In this document: positions 1 to 8,869 of the stretch, in pieces | Numbering within the stretch: position 1 is the stretch's first letter | How the letters are laid out: the number at the start of each line of letters is the position of its first letter | DNA from: Terana coerulea | Lineage: Eukaryota > Basidiomycota > Agaricomycetes > Polyporales > Phanerochaetaceae | Assembly (NCBI GenBank): GCA_024811115.1 | Contig: JAKOGH010001118.1 | Span: forward strand, 1-28,527 | DNA length: 28,527 nt | Direction of reading: 5' to 3' | Position numbers and translations under genes: made by a program | The notes under the pieces: generated by a model | What the model was told of the DNA's origin: nothing | Databases searched by the model: none | The model's input: the letters and a program-made list of their open reading frames with translations, nothing else

Positions 1-1530
1 GTATCCACGAAGCCCAGTAGCTGGCTTAAGACCATATTCCACCGCATCGAGATGAGTAGGACCGATGGAAGGGTGATTTTTTATTCCAGACAAACATCCA
101 CTCTTGGTCCAGTGTGATCAAGTATTCGTACAAGATAAACGCTGAGAAAGACGTCAGTGCTGGGCACGAGAAGAGCGTTGCACTGAGCACAAACCAGTGA
201 ATGCAAAGCCCACATACGAGCCTAACTGGCTGATGGACAGGTAAGGATTAAAATCCTTACGCCAAACATGTAGAATGCATGCGGTACGCACAACTGCAGC
301 AGCTCTTCAACGTGCACCGATTCTTGTTTTATCGGCAGTGACATATCTGGTTACAGTGCGTGTGGTAAGGAGGCTTCAGCGAGGACGCATATCAATGCTG
401 GAAAAACGACGTACCCCGTACCCACATACGTAACTATGAACTCGTGACATCGGATTCGAGACTGCGGTGATACTCAAACTGATACCTAGCACCGCTCCTA
501 GTGCTGGATCTGATATCACAGATGCTGGCCGACCATGTCCCCTCTCACAAGGTGTGATTGCTACACCAATCTACTAGCGATGGGAACTTGAGTATGCATT
601 GGGCTTGTGAAATCCCAGGGAAGACTCAGCCTTGTATGGCTTCTTGACAATATCGCGCGTCGGTGAGGCAAACTGCTTGTCTGCGGAAATTGTCGGAAGG
701 CACAGTCCAACTGCATAGTGCTCATCTCATCGCAGATTGTCATTCATCTATCAACCCAAATCCGCTCGGTGTGCAAGGGTAGCGAGGAGGACGCGAAACG
801 CTTGCAGAATGATGAAGTTATGAGAATGCATTTGCATCTTTTGCCTTCAAGATTCAAGAATTGAATGTTGAAGGCGAAATGTGCAAAACTCCCGATACAA
901 CCAAGCACGTACTTGTAGCTAATAAATTCTGTTCTTTTCCTACACCGTCGTTGCGTTATGTGCTGCGATGGTCCCAGTCACAGCACTTAGCGACACGCCG
1001 ACAAGTACCAACGGCCCCGCCTTTCATAAGACCAGCCACCTTCCTCTACACAGTGCTCCCCATCGCGCCGCCCGCATTACCGCAAAGAAACCCAGTGCGC
1101 GGAGACGCCGCTTTGGTGAGGCCTCGGACGAGACTTCGGTTTGGTGACTCGTGCTGCGTGAAGGTCAGATCACCGCTGTGAGGGCAGTATTTCTAGCCAT
1201 AGTAGACGGTCGATAGATTCGCATGTGGTGAATGGCGTGATGGAGCGAACCAAAGGGGATGAGCGTCGCGTCGGAGTCGGTCGGACGACTTGGGATGACA
1301 CGAACATCCATCCTCACTGGCGGGCGGGCGAGCAGTGAGTATTGAGATACAACAAGTTGATCCGTACGACCTTCAAGTTCAGAACCCAGACTAGTATCCC
1401 TAGGCAGGCCCAGACTGGCTCGGGTGTCCAGCTCCTCTCGGGGAGCGGAAGTCGGAGCGGGGCAGGATTGCAAGTTGCGGATGTGTTACACGATCTGGGA
1501 CCCGGTAAATCCTTTCCGCATTTGCGACAG
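1..1530. other. Unique left flank without a convincing gene
   Basis: No supportable gene was found in this stretch, and it has no counterpart elsewhere in the window. The ORFs present are short. The best is a minus-strand 102-codon frame at 1165-1473 with a fairly ordinary amino-acid composition, but it has no recognisable domain and no second copy to test it against. Similarity to the segment near 15155 begins at about 1535, which marks the left edge of the large duplication. Confidence 0.4.
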
Positions 1531-2319
1531 AATCTACCCGTTGCATTTTGAGGACGTGTACATGAGGTCGGCGCGACCTGACTGTTTTAAATCGTCCAGT
1601 TGGTCGACGTAGTGGAATAACGCGAAGCGTGTAGGCGCCGAGATGGATCTAGTGCTTGCTGGCGGCGAATTTTTAGACCACCCCAAGTTCTATGGGGCCA
1701 GCATACTAAAGAAAGCGTTCGCACCGATGAATGACGGACATAGTGTGTATTACAGTATTACGAGAAGTGCGAATTACAGTGACTAATAATGAGAGTGAAA
1801 GGTAATGAGGAGTTAAAGTGAAAAGTGAAAAGTAATCAGGAATTGAAGTGATAAATAGTGGGCTCCGAATATCCAATGCTTCTTCCATGGGAGTATCGGG
1901 TGGCGAGGCGCATGGGCGACACTAGTCTCTGGCGCGGGTCTCTTGTAGCATGAAGGGCGTCGTCGGAGTCTGCCGACACCTCATCAACTTCATTGACATA
2001 CCGTAGTTGATCATCGAGGGGGCTGAGCCTGCATCTTGCAGAACTCAGTTTCATGACCACTGTGCCGCGCTCGCGCCGGTCACTTGCATAGTCATGCCCG
2101 CGATATCAGCCACGCCGGTAGCCAAAGAGTGGACAAGATGTCACCGGGAAGGCAGACGTGAAATGGCTCGCCGAGTTTGCCCGCAACTTCGGACGGTAGA
2201 GACGGCTTAGAACTTGGCTTCTTTGCGCATCTCGCGATCGTTGTCCAGAGCGACTTCGAACTCGTTCATACCCTGCAACGTTGTGAGCATACGACGCGAA
2301 AAAGGAAAGCTTCTGGTGC

Positions 2320-3270
2320 TCACCGTGCGTGTCCAAACACCAGCAGCACGTCCATCGCGCCAGAGTTCTCGAAGCACCTCACGGGGACCCGAACCCAGGC
2401 GTCATCCTTGGCAGTAGAGTTGATGTTGTCCGGCTTGTCGACCCACAGATTCAAGAAGTGCCAGTCGCCGGCTGAAAGGAAGAAATCCGTAGTTACAGGT
2501 CCCATGTCGGTGATATCTTCCCATTGTCCACGGATAGTGCGCCATAGCCCGGGCAGCTGTGTACGCAGTCAGCCAAGATGAGCACGAGTGCAGGTACTGA
2601 AACGTACCATGAGAAGTTGACAAGCTAACAACACAAAGACGGCGGTGACGGATGGGTCGAAGAAGGCGCACAAGCGGCCGAGAACGTAAGCCCATGATGC
2701 ACGGATGGACAGAGTCTTGAAGTTGAAGTTCTCGACGAAGTCGACATCGTCCGTCGCAGGTGCTTCAGCTTTGGTGATGGGAGCCGGAGCGTCAGTGACG
2801 GTGATCTGTGACTCGATGGCAGCGTCCACGGCGGCGGCAGTCTCAACGGATGCCAATGCGGTGGGAGCCGGGGTGTCGACAGAAAGAACGTCGGTGACGG
2901 TGGCTGGCAGGTCTGCGGCTGCATTCACGGAAGCGACAGCTTCAGGAAACGCTGAAGGGCCAAGACAGATGTCCGAGTCGATGTATTCAAGATAGCCTGT
3001 GTTGAGGTCCGAGGCCGAGTCTCCAATGACGTCGAAGAGAACGTCGAAGCCAACCGAGGCGTTGAGGACGGAGGGAGTAGCGATGTTGTCGTTGTCATAG
3101 ATAGAGAAAATAGAAGTAAAGGGAGCCCAGAGATCAAGAGCGAGACCAGCGCGAGAAGCGAGGCTGGAAGACGAGAAGGAGACAGCGCCCCAAGTGCCAT
3201 AGAAGTGCGCGACAAACGGTGCGAGCAGCGTTGCGACGAGCGCGACGAGGAGGTCGACGAAGACGAACAT
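2320..3270 (-). CDS. Predicted membrane-anchored protein, copy A, C-terminus frameshifted
   Basis: This is the two-exon homologue of the gene at 15807-16871. Exon 1 is 3270-2608 (221 codons). A 51-nt intron (2607-2557) has a GTACGT donor, a GGCTGACTG branch region and an ACACAG acceptor, and it joins in phase 0 to exon 2. The N-terminus is a hydrophobic segment (about residues 3-25) after a short MFVFVD start. The middle is acidic and Ala/Thr/Val-rich, and a second hydrophobic segment lies at about residues 205-221, just before the intron. A run of four Gs at 2383-2386 replaces five Gs in copy B. The frame therefore changes after the WVRVP motif, and the protein ends after about 299 residues with an unrelated 19-residue tail instead of the longer tail of copy B. 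It may be a non-functional or altered allele. No family was recognised. Confidence 0.6.
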
Positions 3271-3311
3271 GGTGGTTGAGGTGAGGGAGAGGTTGGGCCC
3301 CCGTCGCCGTT

Positions 3312-3317
3312 CTTATA
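3312..3317 (-). promoter_or_regulatory. TATA-like element of membrane-protein gene, copy A
   Basis: The minus strand reads TATAAG 42-47 bp upstream of the ATG at 3270, which lies in a good context (ACCACCATG). The same element at the same distance is present in copy B. Confidence 0.5.
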
Positions 3318-3942
3318 CGTTCGAGCGAGGCTGACCGTGCTTCGAATGCCTTTAGGCTCTGAATCGGGAAGTGACCTACCCAATTCGGCTGGCCTTCCGC
3401 TTCCGTCCACAACTCGGCGCTTATGCTCGAGCAGGCCTTGGTTGGGCCTTGGCACAGGATGACAGGGTGAGATCGAGGATGGGCAATAGGGATTAAACGG
3501 ACAGCGGCGTCAGTGAACGTCGGCAGAGATTTGCTGTCTACCACGAAAGACTCGACCCTGTCCAGGACTTTGTGGCGTGTGAACTTCACCACGACTCCTG
3601 AGACACTGGTTCGACCTACTTTTGATAAGCGATATATGCGTGGCGATGAGATAAGCGCATGTTCAAGATGTAAACCAAATAATGGTCGATCCATAGAATG
3701 TACGAGCCAGTCAGATCAGGGCAAGAGAGTCAATGATGAGTACATACCGTAGTGAGCAATTTTATGTGACTCATTTCAGCAGAGCTTGCCGTGAGAGGTG
3801 TGAAGAGGAATTCCCAGCGGCGGTCATTTCGGACACAAATATTACTGAATGTCAAAAATCATTGAATAACCGAAAATCGCGAATAGCCGTACACCCGTAC
3901 TCAGGCGAACTGACCTTGCTCCTTGGCAGTGGGCACTTCCTC

Positions 3943-4526
3943 ACGTCCTGAGCACTGACGCAGGTTTGCTGTCTTCCGTGATAGCGACTTTTACCTGCTG
4001 CAGAGCTAGCGCAGTGCGCCGAATCTTGAAGGTGGTATGCTGCGACGAAGTATAGAGGGAATCAAAGGTAACTGAAAGGTCTTGGGCAGGTCATCGACGT
4101 AAGAATTCAAGCAAGATGGACCAAGCAAAGCGTGAAGTGGCTCCGGAATGACGCGCGCTCTTATTGGCTAGCAGCCATCTGCCGATCGTGCCGATCAATA
4201 TACATTGATCCGCGGGCCCCAGGACAGCCGGACTTCACTTTCGTCAAACCGTACTCCTTACACTTCGGCCGTAACATTCGTCTCGTCGACTCCAATCGCC
4301 ACTACTCGCTGAGTTAGAATATGTCGGAAGGCTGCGAATCGGCTACCAGCCTCTCTACATGCTCTGACTCAGCATGCTCAAAGTGTTATGTCGTGTGTTC
4401 TAATACAAACGGTGGTTTTCGACACAGCGAGTCCAGACAGCAGCCGCTGCCAAACAGGATAGGTGAGGCTGACCGCAAGGATATGAAGGCGATTGCCGGT
4501 CAGCCTCAACCTTCGCGGAAAGCCTC
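3943..4526. other. 584-bp segment present only in copy A
   Basis: Copy A and copy B align closely up to the sequence CACTTCCTC. Copy B then continues directly into TTCTGCTGAAGGG, whereas copy A carries 584 extra bases first. A CCTC tetranucleotide lies at both edges (3939-3942 and 4523-4526). No inverted termini or clear gene are visible inside; a 61-codon frame at 4132-4317 is not convincing. It is either an insertion with a 4-bp target repeat in A or a microhomology-mediated deletion in B. It sits upstream of the coiled-coil gene, so the two paralogues have different promoters. Confidence 0.7.
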
Positions 4527-4677
4527 TTTCTGCTGAAGGGCTTCTGTACAGGCTTCACCCTCTCTATTCTTCCCTCCACCTCCACGCCGCATCCCAACGA
4601 ATCATACCTACCTCATTCTGCTCTGCACATACTACACACTCTCTATACTCTACCTTCCTCTTACCCTTCATATCCCA

Positions 4678-5864
4678 ATGATCTCATCTCCCCTCGCCAC
4701 CGCTGACGGTCAGGACCGTCGCCGGTGCAGCACTCGAAGAATACTCGCAGAGCGAAGCACACATGTTGAACGCGGCCGCCGTCCAGGAGAAGCTCAACAA
4801 GACCACCCTCGAGCTGGATATCGAGCGTGGCAAGGCCTGCAACCTCACCCGGTCCCTGAAGGAAGTCAGCAACACCAAGGTTCACCTCCGCAGCCTGAAG
4901 GGACTGTATGCGCACACCCACACTACAGCTGCTCGAGCGGGAGAAATTATGTGTACGTGCTCCTGGTTCTCTTCTTGCTCGCCGTGGCTGAAAAGTCGGT
5001 TACTTCACAGGTCGAGCAGCAGGCTCAGCTCACCAGAGCGCAGCAGTACATCAAATTCGTCGACTACAACCTCTACCTCGCCCGCTCACGCGTCGTCGAG
5101 AAGGACAAGGAGGTCGAGGTCCTCAAGGCACACCTACCCGAGCAGGCCCTCCTCCAGCCTCAAATCGCCGACCTTGTCTTCAAGCAGGGCGATGCCGCTG
5201 CCCAGGACCTCACATCCAGATCATCGAGCTGCGCACTGTCGTCCTCGGCCTGCAGACCGAGAAACACGGCTTCACTCAGGCACTCCAGGCTGCCAAGTCT
5301 GCGGAGCAGACCCTCGCGAACAGCCTTCTCGCCCGCCTCGACTGCGAGATGAAGAAGAACCAAGAATTGGAGGCGCGCCTCGCTGCCGCAGAAGCAAGGG
5401 TCAACCAAGAGCAGGACGTCGCTGCTGGCCGCCTGCAACTGCTCGAAGCCGAACAACTGAAAAATCATGACCTTACCGCCCGCCACGACGCGCACGTCAA
5501 CGAGATTCAGCCCACTCAGGCGGTGGCGGGCGCGGCCGACGAAGTCTTCGTGAAGAAGCTCGAACTCGCCTTATTCGAGCTCCAGGCACGCGATGCGACG
5601 CACGAGCTGCAGCGTGCGCAGGCGATACACCAGACAGAGCTGGCGACGGTGCGCAATGAGCACCAGTGCGAGATAGCCGACCTGCGGGCGAAGTTCCGAA
5701 GCAAGAACGGCGCACGGAAGGACGTCCCACTTCTGCAGCACAATACGACTGCCGGTGCCGCGAAGCCGATGCAAGACAAGGAAAACGCCACAACACCTGC
5801 AAGCAGGCTCGCGAGGCGTCGCACCATCACGCTCGCGTCCTCAAGGCGCATGTCGTTAGTGTAA
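4678..5864 (+). pseudogene. Coiled-coil protein gene, copy A, frameshifted
   Basis: This is a broken paralogue of 17708-18929. A CT-rich leader precedes the ATG at 4678. The coiled-coil frame starts at the second ATG (4763), but these two ATGs are 85 bases apart and so out of frame. The matching pair in copy B is 83 apart, which implies an in-frame ancestor with 84. A 58-nt intron (4953-5010, GTACGT donor, TTCACAG acceptor) is well supported. The frame from 5011 is rich in Gln, Leu, Glu and Lys heptads, then breaks at about 5211, where one base is missing relative to copy B. The downstream frame resumes and runs to the stop at 5864. In addition, 36 bp are missing at about 5478, exactly the spacing between two CCCGCC repeats in copy B. 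The C-terminus keeps a basic Arg/Ser/Thr tail. Confidence 0.75.
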
Positions 5865-5937
5865 TTCCTCCACGGTCTCGGTTTCTGGTGGGTGGTGCTG
5901 TCCAACACTGAAGTCTTCACGCTGACACATTGTGTAG

Positions 5938-6199
5938 GTTCGATTCGGTTTCTTTTCTGGGATGGACTGTGTGTTTCTCCTCGGGCTGTTGTTCCGGGTC
6001 TGCGATCAATTTGTAAGGCCAGCCGGCGGGTTCGCTGAACCTGTGGAAGTGCGCAGCCACGGTGCAAGCCTCTCGTCGGGTTTCCCCTGGCCTTGTTTTA
6101 TTTGTTGTTTGTCGGCGTCTTCTTGGTTTCGTGGATGGTTTCGCGCTTCGGATTTGTGTTTCTTGGTTCTTCTCTGGGACTTCTCTGTGTGGACGCTAC
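5938..6199. other. Duplicated 3' flank of the coiled-coil gene
   Basis: This noncoding stretch follows the coiled-coil stop and matches about 19000-19257. It leads into the hexamer minisatellite. Open frames crossing it in both copies are short and differ between copies. I see no gene here. Confidence 0.4.
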
Positions 6200-6265
6200 G
6201 GACTCGGACTCGGACCCGGACATGGACATGGACTTGGACTTGGACTTGGACTTGGACTTGGACTC
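6200..6265. repeat. GACNNG hexanucleotide minisatellite, copy A
   Basis: About 11 imperfect units of a six-base repeat, mostly GACTTG, GACTCG and GACATG. Because the unit is a multiple of three, all six frames stay open and give artificial dipeptide proteins (Asp-Leu/Asp-Ser/Asp-Met, or Gly-Leu, Trp-Thr and Lys-Ser). The copy B array is about twice as long. Confidence 0.9.
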
Positions 6266-6360
6266 CTGTACTTGTACCATCGCCCCACCGCCCCAAGCTT
6301 TAAGGCTCCAGTCGACCACCACCCAAGCGCGCTTGTCACCAACGAGCGGGAGGACGCAAA

Positions 6361-6690
6361 GGGAAGTCCTTTTCATTTTATCTCGGCGCGGGGGTAGCGG
6401 AGGGCCCGGCCAGCCTTCTTCTCACCTGCTCCGAGCTTTCTCTTTTCTTCCCCCTTCCCCTTCTTGCCTGCGGAGCACTCATCACTTTTTGCCTCCATAG
6501 GTTTCAGGCGCGGATATCGACGGGCGAGAAGATCAAAAGGGAAGTCTTCTCCGATTTTGTACGCTCTGCGCTCAATGCAGGTACTTAGGCGGCCTGGCCA
6601 GCCGTCTTTGCGCTTCGCTTCGCGCTTTTCTTCTTCCTCCTCCCTCGCCACACACAGAGCGCTCATCACTTTTGTACCTGTCATTATAGG
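6361..6690. repeat. 165-180 bp tandem repeat, two units, copy A
   Basis: Unit starts carry GGGAAGTC at 6361 and 6539. Each unit then has a GGCCCGGCCAGCC or GGCCTGGCCAGCC block, a pyrimidine-rich stretch, and a GCACTCATCACTTTTTGCC- or GCGCTCATCACTTTTG-type block ending in a tag/GGTT step. Copy B has three units at 19476, 19642 and 19816. The last unit is the most divergent in both copies, so one of the first two was lost in A or gained in B. The pyrimidine tract followed by ATAGG resembles a 3' splice site, so units could be duplicated exon/intron pieces; this is inference. Confidence 0.8.
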
Positions 6691-7214
6691 GTTCGGAAGG
6701 ACCTGAAGGGCTCGGCTGGTCCGGCTCTTCGTTAAAGGTCAGCGGTGTTTTGAAGCGCGAACTGTGAGTCGTCTTCTTTGAAATGCTCGGTCGGATTGTG
6801 CTGACACTCGCGGGTTTGCAGGGCCCCTCGCGTCTTTGGGCACCATCCTGAGGGAAGGACGACCGCGCTAGTCCGTGTTGCCCAGTCGGGCGCAGACTCC
6901 TGTGCGGCTGTCCTGGCGCAGGCCTTTTCGAGGTCCTTAGGATCAGTACTCGTCGAGACTTAGTCTTGGCGAGGAAACCAACATGCGCTTGACCCAGTCT
7001 ATTCTACGATACTGAATTGTCCTGTATATCTTCATAATATCACGCTCCTTTATTTACTTCACATATCACTGTCCTCAGCGATCTCGTATGCAAGTCTACC
7101 TCGTCAACCTAGCCGAGCAGTATTAGTGAGGGCTTGCGCAACGCTCCACAACACATTTCTCATTAGCACGACCGGTTACATCTGTGATATTTGCCACATT
7201 CCCATCCGCAACGC

Positions 7215-8860
7215 GTCTGACTGTTACTCTGACATATATAAACTCATCAACGGTCTTTGATTGCCCCAATCAAAGACCGCGAATGAGTTTATGTAGAGAC
7301 TCTGCGAGCTGTAGACGTAGCGGATGGGGGAGCGTTGGCAATGGTCGGATCGAAGACAAGTGGGCGCAAATTTTCAAAAGTCCTTGCCGTTCTTGCCATG
7401 TGGCCATGACAGGAACCCCTGTTTCCTAGTCTCACTACAGTCATGAGCGAGTACACCATACTCGTCCATGAGTGTGGCGAGGCTCCTGGGTGCTGCCTGA
7501 GGTGCAACTTCTTGGTGTCGGCGCGCCAGGTCAACCCTCGCTATATGAGCGGATAGGAGGAGTAACTTACTACTCCTATGAGCTCGCATGGCGAGATTGA
7601 ATCGGAGCCGCAGACCGCAGAGAACGAAGGTTGCAAGCGTGAGGTGTGGCACGGCGTCCCCTGGACAGAGGAAGGCAGTGAATGTCAGTGGGTGATGGAG
7701 CTGGGTACAGCGTGAACCTGCGAGCCCCTTCAAACACCTGCGCCATCGGCACAGCGAGAAGGGCTAGACAGCTGTCGCGCTGGGGTTGCACGCCTCCATG
7801 GGGAAAGCGTTGGCCAGATGCACTGGCAGCACGATACCCATCTGGAACGAGGGATGCAAACCCTTATGCAGAATGGGCACTGAGAAATTACTCCATCGTT
7901 TCCTGTGCTTAAATGCGTCAGCGGAACATCATACTGTTATACCAGACAGGCATAGCGGATCATTTTCTATGCGGTAAAAGAGACCACTGAGAAGTGCAGA
8001 CTAGGCCACAGTCACTCTCACCGGATATCTCGCCATAAATCGCAGTGCGGTGACGTTTGTTCTACATTCTCCGCCGGAGATATTAGCATCCAAACAGCCT
8101 TAGATTGGCTTGTTCCAGATTTGTCATAAAGATCGTTCGGCGGAGCGATCTCTCCGGAAGCTTCAGCGGTTTCCGAGAATATGAAAGCACAACGATCTGG
8201 AACTATCGCTGAGCTAACTGCAAAGGCGGTTAGCAAACCGGGCGGTCCTTACCTCATGCTTCACAACGGTAGAGCACAGCAGTTCTGCAGCTATTACGGC
8301 CCAGCGCCCAGTCTTCCGTCAGGCTGCCGTGCAGCTGTCACAGAGAGACTCCGCTCAGCCCCAGTGAGATATTGACGAGAGAGTCCGACACTGCTCGTCC
8401 CTGTCTCAGCATCCAATCGGACAAAACATTACAAGTATTCCAACACACCGTATGATCTGCAGCGCTATTCCCACAGCAAACATCCGCCAGCCACGCACTC
8501 GCTTCTCCTAGCAACTATCCCTCTTTTCGCCAGCCCACAGTGCCGGCACACGTCGAGAAGGTTACTCGCGGCGGCATCGCGACAGCATCCTCCGACGAGC
8601 ACTTCGCGCGGTATGAATGAGTAGTGGCGTGCAGCACGACTCCGCTCGGCCCGCTCTGCACCTTGACGTGTGGCGAGCTTATCCCTGAGCATGTATAGCC
8701 TACAAAGGCACTTCATAATCAGCCTTCACGGGGCTCCTGTCAGAGCTCAGTCCGCCTTCGCGTACCGGAGAACGCCTGTGCCGGGTATAGGCTGGCGGGG
8801 AGGGAGGGTGACGTCGTCGGCGCGCTTCGTCGCGATGGCTGGACACACGCACTTGGCGTA
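7215..8860. other. Copy A-specific island without a clear gene
   Basis: Similarity to copy B stops at about 7210 (matching about 20478) and resumes at about 8870 (matching about 21670). The interval holds only ORFs of about 60-120 codons, for example a minus-strand 119-codon frame at 7374-7733 and a 72-codon frame at 8018-8236. No intron pattern, domain or second copy supports them. A strong hairpin lies just inside the left edge. Confidence 0.55.
7238..7292. repeat. 26-bp near-perfect inverted repeat (hairpin)
   Basis: Two 26-base arms (7238-7263 and 7267-7292) are complementary at 23 of 26 positions around a 3-base CCC loop. The arms contain ATAAACTCAT and GGTCTTTGATTG on the left side. 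The hairpin is within about 25 bp of the point where copy A stops matching copy B. Confidence 0.85.
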
Positions 8861-8869
8861 GGTCTGCAG

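Noticed and set aside
2402..2695. 97-codon minus-strand frame over the membrane-protein intron (also 16003-16296)
   Set aside because: It is the shadow frame of exon 2; the GTACGT/ACACAG intron puts the real protein in another frame.
2705..2995. 96-codon plus-strand frame antisense to the membrane-protein gene (also 16306-16596)
   Set aside because: It is antisense to a better supported exon and arises from its Ala/Thr/Val-rich codons.
5938..5950. GGTTCGATTCGG resembling a tRNA B box (also near 19013)
   Set aside because: No A box, anticodon arm or acceptor stem could be built around it in either copy.
6093..6500. Asp-rich repetitive protein from the hexamer array (also 19049-19777)
   Set aside because: The array is open in every frame, flanking sequence is not conserved as protein, and unit number differs between copies.
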